Assembly: GCF_000743535.1 (NCBI RefSeq)
Contig: NZ_AVCJ01000005.1
Span: 24,656-88,655, forward strand
Length of the DNA stretch: 64,000 nt
Direction: 5' to 3'
Source of the DNA: Arenimonas donghaensis DSM 18148 = HO3-R19
GTDB taxonomy: Bacteria > Pseudomonadota > Gammaproteobacteria > Xanthomonadales > Xanthomonadaceae
The notes below the pieces were generated by a model, which worked only from the letters and a program-made list of their open reading frames with translations, searched no databases and had not been told where the DNA came from. The position numbers and the translations under genes are program-made. Below are positions 9,696 through 18,188 of this stretch, piece by piece (the first letter of the stretch is position 1; the number at the start of each line of letters is the position of its first letter).

Positions 9696-9959
9696 TTACG
9701 TGAATGCATCCAGGGTATCTGCCACGCGTTGGCAAGCTGCGACGGTGTCGATCACCAGTCGCTCCTCGACCTCCACGTGGCCTTCGTATTCCGCGAGGTT
9801 CCGTTTTCCGTGTGCATGGTCCAGGACCCGCCAGACTTCGGGGCCCAGCTGCAGGGTATGCGGCAGCACCTGGAAAACGATATATCGATGTCGGGCGCGA
9901 TAACCGTGCCGGCGCAGGGCGGCCAGGCAGCCGGCCAGATTCTCAAGCGGCGAGGACAT
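9696..9959 (-). CDS. small HEPN-like protein of an MNT/HEPN-type pair
   Basis: An 87-residue all-alpha protein. The segment RNLAEYEGH (Arg53 to His61) followed by an acidic helix resembles HEPN-domain proteins that pair with minimal nucleotidyltransferases. The Arg-His spacing (Rx7H) is longer than the classical Rx4-6H ribonuclease motif, so toxin activity is uncertain. The start overlaps the end of the nucleotidyltransferase gene by 17 bases, which indicates co-translation as in type VII-like toxin-antitoxin pairs. The gene ends 13 bases before prpF. Alternative reading: a partner subunit of a regulatory nucleotidyltransferase without toxicity. Confidence 0.6.
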   Translation of the reverse strand: MSSPLENLAGCLAALRRHGYRARHRYIVFQVLPHTLQLGPEVWRVLDHAHGKRNLAEYEGHVEVEERLVIDTVAACQRVADTLDAFT

Positions 9960-10575
9960 GCTCGGCCCCCACCAGCCACAACTTCGGTTGTGCCATGACC
10001 TTGCTTACAAAGGCATTGCCATCGCCGATTCGCCGCGCCAGCTCGGAACGCGTGTAGATCGTCGGATGGATATCACGCCCCAACTGGCCAATGACGGGAT
10101 GCAACGCGGCCATGAGCTCGGCATATCCCAGGGAATCAGAGACGATCATCAGGTCGATGTCGCTGGCGGCCGTGTCCTCGCCCTTGGCGACCGACCCGTA
10201 GACAAAGGCGGCGATGAGCTCGTCCACGATCGGCGCAAGGGCGTCACGCAGTGGCCCGGCCAGGCCAAACGTCTTGCGGACAATGGCGACGATCTCGTCG
10301 TGGATGGGGCTCTCTGGATTGGCGCGATACAGCTTCTGGTTGCCCTGTCGTTCGACCAACAGCAGGCCGCTGCCGGCAAGCCGCGCGAGTTCACGCTGCA
10401 CGGCGCCGCTACCTGCGCCGGTCGTCTGGATCAGTTCGCTGACGCCCAAGCGCCGGCCAGGCCGCCCGAACAGGCAGGCAAGGACACGCTGCTGCGTCTG
10501 CGTGAACAGCGCGTCCGACAGGTTCGCCCGTGCGTACGCTGCCGCGGCTTCACTGACCCTGCTGGCTGGTTTCAT
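9943..10575 (-). CDS. winged-HTH / MNT-family nucleotidyltransferase regulator
   Basis: This 210-residue protein has an N-terminal winged helix-turn-helix (about residues 20-85; LGVSELIQTTGAGSGAVQRELARL then a wing LLLVERQGNQKLYRAN) and a C-terminal minimal nucleotidyltransferase. The latter carries the textbook GSx10DxD signature (Gly127-Ser128, Asp139, Asp141; GSVAKGEDTAASDID). Such MNT domains transfer AMP in some toxin-antitoxin systems. The fused HTH suggests it also binds DNA, and two palindromes directly upstream are the obvious operators. I start at MKPASRV (10575); ATGs at 10581 and 10611 are possible but would put operator sequence in the coding region. No good Shine-Dalgarno is visible, so it may be leaderless. 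Confidence 0.8.
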   Translation of the reverse strand: MKPASRVSEAAAAYARANLSDALFTQTQQRVLACLFGRPGRRLGVSELIQTTGAGSGAVQRELARLAGSGLLLVERQGNQKLYRANPESPIHDEIVAIVRKTFGLAGPLRDALAPIVDELIAAFVYGSVAKGEDTAASDIDLMIVSDSLGYAELMAALHPVIGQLGRDIHPTIYTRSELARRIGDGNAFVSKVMAQPKLWLVGAEHVLAA

Positions 10576-10611
10576 GCCCATTTCGGGCACTTTAATGCCC
10601 AAAATGGGCAT
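10575..10611. promoter_or_regulatory. twin palindromic operators upstream of the HTH-nucleotidyltransferase gene
   Basis: There are two near-identical inverted repeats: TGCCCATTTCGGGCA (10575-10589) and ATGCCCAAAATGGGCAT (10595-10611), both TGCCC-N5-GGGCA. Their centres are 21 bases apart, two helical turns, so two dimers could sit on the same DNA face. They overlap the chosen start codon and lie between acnD and the regulator gene. This makes autoregulation by the encoded winged-HTH protein likely (inference). Confidence 0.65.
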
Positions 10612-10640
10612 TTTCAAGTCCCGCCAGTGGTCCGCCCGCT

Positions 10641-13250
10641 TCAGGCGGCCTGGCTGGAGGCGAGGAAATCCTGGGCGAAGCGCTGCAGCACGCCGCCGGC
10701 TTCGTAGATGGACACCTCTTCGTCGGAGTCGAGTCGGCAGGTGACCGGGACTTCGACGCGACTGCCATCGCGGCGGTTCACCACCAGCATGAGCCGTGTG
10801 CCCGGCGCCGGGGTGCCGAGCACGTCGTAGGTTTCGGTCCCGTCCAGGCCCAGGGTCTTGCGCGTGGTGCCGGCCTCGAATTCCAGCGGCAGCACGCCCA
10901 TGCCGATCAGGTTGGTGCGATGGATGCGCTCGAAGCCCTCGGCGGCGATGGCCTCGACGCCGGCCAGGCGCACGCCCTTGGCGGCCCAGTCGCGGCTCGA
11001 GCCCTGGCCGTAGTCGGCGCCGGCCACGATGATCAGGGGCTGGCCGCGGTCCATGTAGGTTTCGATCGCTTCCCACATGCGCATCACCTTGCCTTCCGGT
11101 TCCACGCGCGCCAGCGAGCCCTGCTTCACCTTGCCGTCCTCGACGACCATCTCGTTGAACAGCTTCGGGTTGGCGAAGGTGGCCCGCTGCGCGGTGAGGT
11201 GGTCGCCGCGATGGGTGGCGTAGGAATTGAAGTCTTCCTCCGGCAGGCCCATCTTCGCCAGGTATTCACCGGCCGCGCTGGCGGCCATGATCGCGTTCGA
11301 CGGCGACAGGTGGTCGGTGGTGATGTTGTCGCCCAGCAGCGCCAGCGGGCGCATGCCCGAGAGCGTGCGCGGCTTGGCCAGCGCACCTTCCCAGTAGGGC
11401 GGACGGCGGATGTAGGTGCTTTGCGCGCGCCAGTCGTAAAGCGGGCTGACTTTTTCGCCGCTTTCGACCACCACATTGAACATCGGCTCGTACACTTTCC
11501 GGAACTGCTCGGGCTTGACTGCCGTCTTCACGATGGCGTCGATTTCAGCGTCGCTCGGCCACAGGTCCTTGAGCGTCACCGGGTTCCCGTCCGCGTCGTG
11601 GCCCAGGGCATCCTTTTCGATGTCGAAACGGATGGTGCCGGCGATGGCGTACGCCACCACCAGCGGCGGCGAGGCCAGGAAGGCCTGCTTGGCGTAAGGA
11701 TGGATGCGGCCGTCGAAGTTGCGGTTGCCGGAAAGCACGGCGGTCGCGTACAGGTCCCGGTCGATGATTTCCTGCTGGATCTGGAGGTCCAGCGCACCGG
11801 ACATGCCGTTGCAGGTGGTGCAGGCGAAGGCCACAATGCCAAAGCCCAGGGACTCGAGTTCGGACTTAAGGCCGGCTTCTTCCAGGTACAGCTCGACCGT
11901 CCTGGAACCTGGCGCCAGTGAACTCTTCACCCAGGGCTTGCGCTTCAGGCCCAGCGCATTGGCCTTCTTCGCCAGCAGGCCGGCGGCGATGACGTTGCGC
12001 GGATTCGAGGTGTTCGTGCACGAGGTGATGGCGGCGATGATGACGGCGCCGTCGGGCATCAGGCCCTGCGCTTCCTGGGCCTGGCCGGCCGCGAGGTCGC
12101 CGGCGATGCCCTTGGCGGCCAGCTCGCTGGTGGCGACGCGCGCGTGCGGGTTGGACGGGCCGGCCATCGTGCGCACGACCGACGAGAGATCGAACTGCAG
12201 CGTGCGCTCGTAGTTCGCGCCGGCCAGGGCGTCGGCCCACAAGCCGGTCGTCTTCGCGTAGGTCTCGACCAGGGCGACCTGCTCGTCAGTGCGGCCGGTC
12301 AGGCGCAGGTAGTCGAGCGTGTTGTCGTCGATGAAGAACATCGCCGCCGTCGCGCCGTACTCGGGCGCCATGTTGGAAATGGTGGCGCGGTCGCCCAGGG
12401 TCAGCGCCGCGGCGCCTTCACCATGGAACTCCAGCCAGGCGCCAACGACCTTCTGCTGGCGCAGGAACTGGGTGAGCGAGAGCACCACGTCGGTGGCGGT
12501 GATGCCGGGCTGCGGCCTGCCGGTGAGTTCCACGCCGACGATGTCGGGCAGGCGCAACCAGGAGGCGCGGCCCAGCATCACGTTCTCGGCTTCCAGGCCG
12601 CCCACGCCGATGGCGATCACGCCCAGCGCGTCCACGTGCGGCGTGTGGCTGTCGGTGCCGACGCAGGTGTCGGGATACGCAACGCCGTCGAGCACGCCGA
12701 TCACCGGCGACATCTTCTCCAGGTTGATCTGGTGCATGATCCCGTTGCCCGGCGGGATGACGTCGACGTTCTTGAACGCGAGCTTGGTCCAGTCGATGAA
12801 GTGGAAGCGGTCGGCGTTGCGGCGGTCCTCGATGGCGCGGTTCTTGGTGAAGGCATCGGGGTCGAAACCGCCACACTCCACCGCCAGCGAGTGGTCGACG
12901 ATCAGCTGCACCGGCACCACCGGGTTCACCTGGGCCGGGTCGCCGCCCTGGTCGGCGATGGCGTCGCGCAGGCCGGCCAGGTCCACCAGCGCGGTCTGGC
13001 CCAGGATGTCGTGGCAGACCACGCGCGCCGGGAACCAGGGGAAGTCGAGGTCGCGCTTTCGTTCGATCAGCTGGCGCAGCGACGCGTCCAACGTCGCCGG
13101 GTCGCAGCGCCGCACCAGGTTTTCGGCCAGCACCCGAGACACGTAGGGCAGCCCGTCCCAGGCGCCCGCCTGCAGGGCTTCCACCGCCGCACGGGCGTCG
13201 AAGTAGTCGAGGGAGGTGCCGGGAAGCGGCTTGCGGTGCTGGGAATTCAT
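10641..13250 (-). CDS. acnD: Fe/S-dependent 2-methylisocitrate dehydratase AcnD
   Basis: AcnD dehydrates 2-methylcitrate to a 2-methylaconitate isomer, the step replaced by PrpD in other bacteria, and needs PrpF to finish isomerisation. The 869-residue protein has the aconitase fold with [4Fe-4S] ligands Cys411 (SCTNTSNP), Cys477 and Cys480 (CTTCNG). It also has the mobile C-terminal domain (GDNITTDHLSPSNAI, YGQGSSRDWAAKG). The N-terminus RKPLPGTSLDYFDARAAVEALQ and the presence of prpF nearby distinguish it from AcnA. Start 13250 gives the usual family length. prpB and prpC are not adjacent: the next gene upstream is an amine-dehydrogenase-like gene 145 bases away. Confidence 0.95.
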   Translation of the reverse strand: MNSQHRKPLPGTSLDYFDARAAVEALQAGAWDGLPYVSRVLAENLVRRCDPATLDASLRQLIERKRDLDFPWFPARVVCHDILGQTALVDLAGLRDAIADQGGDPAQVNPVVPVQLIVDHSLAVECGGFDPDAFTKNRAIEDRRNADRFHFIDWTKLAFKNVDVIPPGNGIMHQINLEKMSPVIGVLDGVAYPDTCVGTDSHTPHVDALGVIAIGVGGLEAENVMLGRASWLRLPDIVGVELTGRPQPGITATDVVLSLTQFLRQQKVVGAWLEFHGEGAAALTLGDRATISNMAPEYGATAAMFFIDDNTLDYLRLTGRTDEQVALVETYAKTTGLWADALAGANYERTLQFDLSSVVRTMAGPSNPHARVATSELAAKGIAGDLAAGQAQEAQGLMPDGAVIIAAITSCTNTSNPRNVIAAGLLAKKANALGLKRKPWVKSSLAPGSRTVELYLEEAGLKSELESLGFGIVAFACTTCNGMSGALDLQIQQEIIDRDLYATAVLSGNRNFDGRIHPYAKQAFLASPPLVVAYAIAGTIRFDIEKDALGHDADGNPVTLKDLWPSDAEIDAIVKTAVKPEQFRKVYEPMFNVVVESGEKVSPLYDWRAQSTYIRRPPYWEGALAKPRTLSGMRPLALLGDNITTDHLSPSNAIMAASAAGEYLAKMGLPEEDFNSYATHRGDHLTAQRATFANPKLFNEMVVEDGKVKQGSLARVEPEGKVMRMWEAIETYMDRGQPLIIVAGADYGQGSSRDWAAKGVRLAGVEAIAAEGFERIHRTNLIGMGVLPLEFEAGTTRKTLGLDGTETYDVLGTPAPGTRLMLVVNRRDGSRVEVPVTCRLDSDEEVSIYEAGGVLQRFAQDFLASSQAA

Positions 13251-13280
13251 GGCGGCGGGCTCGGGAACGCGGAGCCCGCC

Positions 13281-13286
13281 ATTATC
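13281..13286 (-). promoter_or_regulatory. candidate -10 element for acnD
   Basis: GATAAT on the minus strand (5 of 6 matches to TATAAT) lies about 31 bases upstream of the acnD ATG, in the only sizeable gap on that side of the gene (13251-13395). No convincing -35 hexamer is seen, so this is tentative. Confidence 0.3.
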
Positions 13287-13395
13287 CCGGATGTGGCCAC
13301 CCGGGGCACCCCGGCTCACGCCTGTCGGGGAAACAGGCCGAAACAACCCGTCGGCCCCGTGCACGCTGCGCCGGTGAATGAGACGGTGGCGCTCG

Positions 13396-15459
13396 CTATG
13401 GGCCGAGGGCGTGGTGGAAGTGGCGGCGGAACGGCACCGTATCGGCAGCCGCCTCGCCCAGCCCCTGTGCCAGCGCGTGGCCGGCATACACGGCATGGGC
13501 GATGAGCCCCGGCGCATCGCAGTCACCAATGCGATGCGCGGACACCAGCCCTGCGTCCTTCCAGTCTGCTTCGCGCTCGCGCAGGGACAGGAACAGGCGT
13601 TCGTCGGGCAGGCGCGAGGTGACCGAAACCACCCCGTCCGCACCGAGTTCGAACGTCGCCTCCGACCAGGCATCCTGCAGGCGTAGCCTGCGGCCGCTGT
13701 AGCCAGCCACCATCCTGGAGACATGCACGCTGACGCCCAGCGCCGCCAGGCGCTTGCGTACGTGCCGGTACTCCAGCGTGTACTGGCCCCAGGGCGCGAC
13801 CACGTCTTCGGGCGTGACGAAATGCACGCGGCAACCGGCCTTTGCCAGCAACTCGGCCAGCACGGTCGCGTGGTAGCCGCCGTCGTCGTCGAACACGACC
13901 ACGTCGCCTTCCGGCAAGCGCCCGTCCATCAGGTCGTCGGGCGTGAACACGGCCGGATTGTCCGCGAATCCTTCGATGCCCAATCCATGGCTGCGACCAA
14001 AGCCATCCCGCCGCCAGCGGGCGCCGGTGGCGATGACCACGTGTTCGGCGCCGAATGCGAGCACGTCGGCGGCCTCGAGTCGGGAGTCGAGGTAGGTCGC
14101 GACGTTGGCCATCTTGTTGATCTGGCCCACCCGCCAGTCGCGCACCCGCGCCCACTCGGCCAAGCCGGGCAGGCGCGCCTCGCGGCTGACGCGGCCGCCG
14201 AGCTGCCTGGATGCCTCGGCCAGCGACACCTCGAAGCCGCGCTGGCCCAGCGCACGCGCCGCTTCCAGCCCGGCCGGGCCGGCGCCGACCACCAGCACCT
14301 TTGACGGCTTGCGCGCGGGCGCGATGCGCTCGGGATGCCAGCCCTTGCGCCATTCCTCGCCCATGCTCGGGTTCTGGGTGCAGCGGATGGGCGAGACGGT
14401 GTTGTCGCCCGAAACGCACACGTTGCAGCCGATGCATTCGCGGATGTCGTCAATGCGGCCTTCTTCGATCTTGCGCGGCAGGAAGGGATCGGCGATGGAT
14501 GGCCGCGCGGCACCGATGATGTCGATCACGCCCCGGCGCAGCTGCGAGACCATCGTGTCTGGCGAAGTAAAACGCCCGACGCCGACCACGGGTTTGCTGG
14601 TGGTCTTCTTGACGAAATCGATGAAGGGTTCCTGCGCGCCTTCGGCACCGAAGCGCGACGGCAGCGAGTCGTTGTGCCAGGCGCTGACGTTGACGTCCCA
14701 CAGGTCCGGCAGCTCGGCCAGCAGGCCGACGATGTCGCGCGCTTCGGCCAGCTCGACGCCGCCGGGACCGAGCATCTCCTCGGTGGCGAAGCGCAGCGCG
14801 ACGCCGCAGCGATGGCCGACGGCATCCCGGGTGTCCTCGAGCAGCTCGCGCAACAGGCGCACGCGGTTCTCCAGCGAACCGCCGTATTCGTCCGTGCGCT
14901 GGTTGCGGCGGCGCTGCAGGAAATGCATGGCCAGCGACAGGTCGTGCGCGGCGTAGACGTAGACGATGTCCATGCCCGCCTGCATGCCGCGCACGGCGGC
15001 CTCGCGGTGCCAGCGGCGATAGTCGCGGATGTCGGCCTTGTCCATGGCCCGCGCCTGATGCGGGTAGCCGTACTTGGTTGGCTGGTGCGACGGCGCCAGC
15101 AGCACTTCGCGCGAGAACAGGTTCGAGGCCGCGGGGCCGTTATGGGTGAGCTCCACCGCCGCCAGCGCACCGTGCGCGTGCACCTTCTCGCACATCAGCG
15201 CCAGCGCCGGAATGTCGCGGTCGTCCCACAGCCTGGCCTCGACATAGGGCGTGAGGTCGGTGCTGGGGTGGATTTCACATTCTTCGGTCGACACCACCGC
15301 CCAACCGCCCTCGGCCTTCACTTCGCGCATGGCCGCGTGCGCGAGTGGCATCGCGTGGCCCATGCCGTTGCAGTGCGGCACCTGGAAAAACCGGTTCTTG
15401 GCCGTCACCGGGCCGATGCGGATGGGTTCGAACAGGGGGTCGTAGCGGGGATCGCGCAT
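13396..15459 (-). CDS. trimethylamine/dimethylamine dehydrogenase-like iron-sulfur flavoprotein
   Basis: This 687-residue member of the TMADH/DMADH group removes methyl groups oxidatively from amines. It has an N-terminal FMN TIM barrel with Cys30 in QVPHC, the position of the covalent 6-S-cysteinyl-FMN link in TMADH. Four [4Fe-4S] cysteines follow (Cys342, 345, 348, 360; CIGCNVC...C), then FAD/NAD-like Rossmann domains (VVGAGPAGLEAARALG). In TMADH the amine cage uses Tyr60, Trp264 and Trp355. Here position 60 is Glu (TEECEI) and the Trp355 loop is replaced by SGDNTVS, so the substrate is probably not trimethylamine. Its start overlaps the Rieske gene stop (TGATG), so they form a coupled pair, as in glycine-betaine or stachydrine demethylation systems. 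Confidence 0.85.
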   Translation of the reverse strand: MRDPRYDPLFEPIRIGPVTAKNRFFQVPHCNGMGHAMPLAHAAMREVKAEGGWAVVSTEECEIHPSTDLTPYVEARLWDDRDIPALALMCEKVHAHGALAAVELTHNGPAASNLFSREVLLAPSHQPTKYGYPHQARAMDKADIRDYRRWHREAAVRGMQAGMDIVYVYAAHDLSLAMHFLQRRRNQRTDEYGGSLENRVRLLRELLEDTRDAVGHRCGVALRFATEEMLGPGGVELAEARDIVGLLAELPDLWDVNVSAWHNDSLPSRFGAEGAQEPFIDFVKKTTSKPVVGVGRFTSPDTMVSQLRRGVIDIIGAARPSIADPFLPRKIEEGRIDDIRECIGCNVCVSGDNTVSPIRCTQNPSMGEEWRKGWHPERIAPARKPSKVLVVGAGPAGLEAARALGQRGFEVSLAEASRQLGGRVSREARLPGLAEWARVRDWRVGQINKMANVATYLDSRLEAADVLAFGAEHVVIATGARWRRDGFGRSHGLGIEGFADNPAVFTPDDLMDGRLPEGDVVVFDDDGGYHATVLAELLAKAGCRVHFVTPEDVVAPWGQYTLEYRHVRKRLAALGVSVHVSRMVAGYSGRRLRLQDAWSEATFELGADGVVSVTSRLPDERLFLSLREREADWKDAGLVSAHRIGDCDAPGLIAHAVYAGHALAQGLGEAAADTVPFRRHFHHALGP

Positions 15460-16523
15460 CAGCCGGGCTGGCCGCCGGCCATCGCGTCGGCGGCATAGGC
15501 CGCGCGCAGCTGGTTGTGGAAATGCCAGACGCCGGACTCGCGTTTCGGGCACAGCCGCCCGGCCTCGTAGCTGCCCGAGTCCAGTCCGCGCTGCACGGCT
15601 TCGCAGATGGCGATGTCCTCGGCCTGCACCTCATCGCTGAAGTCCCGGTCGGCCGCGGCCAGGGCCTCCCCCGCCGGACCCGGCGCGTAGTAATAGTCGA
15701 ATTCGACCCGGCAGCGGCCCGGGCCCAGCGGCAGCACCCGGTTGGTCTGCAGCCGGCCGGGCAGGATGTTGAGCATCACGTTCGGGTAGACGAACCAGTA
15801 GAAAGCCTCGCCGTCACCGTAGGCATTGGCGCCACCGGCGTCGCGCAGCGGGGAATGCTGCAGCGATTTGAAGTCCGACAGCTCGGTGTCGTAGGCGCGG
15901 TAGTCCAGCACCTTCGACAGTCCCGGATGCACGTGCGGCAGGTGGTAACCCTCCAGGAAGTTGTCCACGTACACCTTCCAGTCGCAGGCCAGGTCATAGT
16001 GGTCGCGGCGGGCGAAACGCAGCGCCGTCAGATCGATGGGGGCGATGCGTTCGGCGATGCCGCCATAAACCGCCTCGAACGCCGGCACCTCGTCGCTGGC
16101 CGCCACGAACACCAGGCCCTGCCACTCGGCGACGCGCAGGGCGGGCAACCGGATGTCGACGACGTCGAAGGCCCCTGCGTCCTGCATTTCCGGCGCGGAG
16201 CGCAGCTGGCCTTCCAGCGTGTAGGTCCAGCCGTGGTACTTGCAGTGCAGGGCGCGGGCGCCCTTGCCGTTGCACAGCGCCAGGGGCCCCGCCCGGTGCC
16301 GGCAGACGTTGGCGAAGGCGCGCAGCACGCCATCGGTTCCGCGCACCACGATGACCGGCAGCCGGCCCACCTGGTCAACGACGTGGTCGCCAGGGTCGGC
16401 CAGCTGGCTGGCATGGGCCAACAGCTGCCAGCTGCGCGCGATGACCGCGACCTGGTCACGCACGTGGGCCGCCTCGCCGGCGTAGAAGCCGGCCGGCAGC
16501 GCGGTGGCGTATTGCAGGGACAT
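15459..16523 (-). CDS. Rieske-type non-heme iron oxygenase, betaine/choline-monooxygenase-like
   Basis: This 354-residue oxygenase component has a Rieske [2Fe-2S] motif CRH-x17-CKYH (CRHRAGPLAL...HCKYHGWTY) in the N-terminal third. It also has a mononuclear iron site (VDNFLEGYHLPHVH, two histidines; third ligand Asp not assigned). The overall wording (DWKVYVDNFLEGYHLPHVHPGL) is that of the GbcA/choline-monooxygenase/stachydrine-demethylase group, which hydroxylates an N-methyl group so that it leaves as formaldehyde. Coupling to a TMADH-like gene suggests sequential N-demethylation of a quaternary amine (inference). No ferredoxin-reductase partner gene is in the window. The start at 16523 is preferred; 16541 is a possible earlier ATG. 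Confidence 0.85.
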   Translation of the reverse strand: MSLQYATALPAGFYAGEAAHVRDQVAVIARSWQLLAHASQLADPGDHVVDQVGRLPVIVVRGTDGVLRAFANVCRHRAGPLALCNGKGARALHCKYHGWTYTLEGQLRSAPEMQDAGAFDVVDIRLPALRVAEWQGLVFVAASDEVPAFEAVYGGIAERIAPIDLTALRFARRDHYDLACDWKVYVDNFLEGYHLPHVHPGLSKVLDYRAYDTELSDFKSLQHSPLRDAGGANAYGDGEAFYWFVYPNVMLNILPGRLQTNRVLPLGPGRCRVEFDYYYAPGPAGEALAAADRDFSDEVQAEDIAICEAVQRGLDSGSYEAGRLCPKRESGVWHFHNQLRAAYAADAMAGGQPG

Positions 16524-16597
16524 GGGCGGGACCCGGGACATGGCCCGAAGTGTAAGCGGCCCGATGCATTGGTGCGTCGGCGCGCTAGCATGGCGCG

Positions 16598-16981
16598 ATG
16601 TCCCTTTCCGGCCCTCCCTGGTGGTTGCGCTCTTGCCTGGCGCTGGTTCTGGCGGTCGCGGTCGTGCCCGCGCTCAACCTGGCCGGCAGCTGGCTGGCCG
16701 CGGCGTTGCAGCTGCCGCCCGGCGGCACCGGCCGCCTGGCCTGGGACCTGGGCTGGCTGGCGGCATCCGGCATCGCGATGGTCGCCACGGCCACGGCCCT
16801 CGCCACGCGTCATCATGCCGCCCACGCCGGGCTTGCCGGCCTGCTGCTGGGCCTGGGCCTGGGCTGGGCCGTGGCCAGCGTCGGTGGCGACTTCCCCGTC
16901 TGGTTCACGGCACTCGCGCTGCTGACCCTGCCCTTGCAAGTCGGGTTGGGCTGGTGGCTTGGCGCGCCGCGGCACCGCTGA
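16598..16981 (+). CDS. hypothetical four-helix membrane protein
   Basis: I do not recognise this 127-residue protein. Four hydrophobic segments (about residues 11-31, 48-67, 75-93 and 102-121) separated by short loops indicate an integral inner-membrane protein. No charged or catalytic motif is conserved enough to suggest a function. It is divergent from the Rieske oxygenase gene (75-base gap) and ends 42 bases before the 3' end of the convergent dehydrogenase gene. Confidence 0.6.
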   Translation: MSLSGPPWWLRSCLALVLAVAVVPALNLAGSWLAAALQLPPGGTGRLAWDLGWLAASGIAMVATATALATRHHAAHAGLAGLLLGLGLGWAVASVGGDFPVWFTALALLTLPLQVGLGWWLGAPRHR

Positions 16982-17023
16982 ACCTGCGGCGCGAAGCGGG
17001 CCGGGTTGCCGGGCGGTGCCCGG

Positions 17024-18082
17024 TCAATCCAAGCGGATGACCACCTTGCCCAGGTGCTGCGAGCCGGCCAAATACGCGTAGGCGGCCGCCGCGTCGGCGT
17101 AAGAGAAAACGCGATCGATGACCGGGTGGATATTCGCCTGTTCGACGAACCGCACCAGGTCGCGGGCCATGGCGCGGCTGCCCACCATCAGGCCGATCAG
17201 TCGCTTGCCCCCCAGGAACAGCTCGGCGGGATCAATGCGCGCCGGCTCCGCGCCGGCCAGCCGGCCAATCACGGCAACGCTGCCGCCAGGCTTCACGGCG
17301 TCGATGGATTGCGCCAGGGTGTCGGGGCCGCCGACGTCGAGGACACGCGCCACGCCTTGTTCGCCGGCGAGATCGCGCAACCCGCTCCCCCATTCCGGAT
17401 GCTGGCGGTAGTTGACCGTCGCGTCCGCGCCCAGTGCCCGCACCCGCGCCAGCTTGGTGTCGTCGGACGACGTGACCAGCACCCGCAGTCCCGCGGCCTT
17501 GGCCAACTGCAGCGCCCAGATCGAGACGCCGCCCGTGCCCAACAGGGCCACGGTGGCTCCCGGCGGCAAGGGATCGAGGCCAAACAGGGCATGCCAGGCC
17601 GTCAGGCCGGCACAGGGCAGGGTCGCGGCCTCCACCGGGGTCAGGTTGGCCGGCGCCGGCACCCAGGCCGAGGCGGGCAGCACCCGCTGTTCGGCCAGCA
17701 CGCCGTCGAGGCTGCCACCCAGGGCACCGGCGGTGACCTCCGGGTTCGCCGGGCCCGAGAGCCAGTGCGGGAAGAAGCTGGAGATGACGGCGTCGCCCGG
17801 CTGGAACTCGCGCACAGCCGAGCCCACCTCCAGCACTTCGCCGGCGGCGTCGGAACCGGGCACGATGGCCGGCCCGCCGCTGCCGACGCGACCATCGGCG
17901 AACATCAGGTCGCGATGGTTGAGCGCCACGGCGCGGACGCGCACGCGGACCTCGTCCGGGCCCAGGGGCAGCGACTGGCGCTGTTCGAGGCGCAGGGCGT
18001 CGGGCCCGGCGCCGCGGCCGAGGGTGTAGGCACTGTAGGTAGCCGGCGGGGTGTGCGGGGCGAGCGGGGATACGCGGGACAT
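17024..18082 (-). CDS. MDR-family NAD(P)-dependent alcohol dehydrogenase/quinone oxidoreductase
   Basis: A 352-residue medium-chain dehydrogenase. It has an N-terminal GroES-like domain (VRVRAVALNHRDLMFADG, VPGSDAAGEVLEVG, GDAV) and a C-terminal Rossmann domain (LLGTGGVSIWALQLAKAAG). It ends with the usual GKVVIRLD. The four-cysteine structural zinc lobe and an obvious catalytic zinc set are absent, so it resembles zinc-independent quinone-oxidoreductase-like members. It is divergent from a LysR regulator with a 106-base gap containing palindromes, so regulation by that protein is likely. Substrate is unknown. Confidence 0.85.
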   Translation of the reverse strand: MSRVSPLAPHTPPATYSAYTLGRGAGPDALRLEQRQSLPLGPDEVRVRVRAVALNHRDLMFADGRVGSGGPAIVPGSDAAGEVLEVGSAVREFQPGDAVISSFFPHWLSGPANPEVTAGALGGSLDGVLAEQRVLPASAWVPAPANLTPVEAATLPCAGLTAWHALFGLDPLPPGATVALLGTGGVSIWALQLAKAAGLRVLVTSSDDTKLARVRALGADATVNYRQHPEWGSGLRDLAGEQGVARVLDVGGPDTLAQSIDAVKPGGSVAVIGRLAGAEPARIDPAELFLGGKRLIGLMVGSRAMARDLVRFVEQANIHPVIDRVFSYADAAAAYAYLAGSQHLGKVVIRLD

Positions 18083-18164
18083 GGCGGCTCCAGAGGGCCA
18101 GTAGGGGAGGCAAAGGCTATTCCCTGCAGGACTGCCCCGGAACTGGCACTATCTGCATTCCGTG

Positions 18165-18180
18165 TATGCAAATTCGCATA
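18165..18180. promoter_or_regulatory. candidate LysR operator in the divergent intergenic region
   Basis: TATGCAAATTCGCATA has perfect 5-base arms (TATGC-N6-GCATA). An overlapping TGCA-N9-TGCA pair lies at 18154-18170. Both sit between the divergent MDR dehydrogenase and lysR-type gene, immediately upstream of the regulator start. This is the usual position for LysR self-control (inference). Confidence 0.45.
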
Positions 18181-18188
18181 GGCCGGCG

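Noticed and set aside
10576..11076. A long N-terminal extension of the HTH-nucleotidyltransferase frame running into acnD
   Set aside because: The added residues are arginine/glycine-rich shadow of acnD in another frame; the folded domains begin after MKPASRV.
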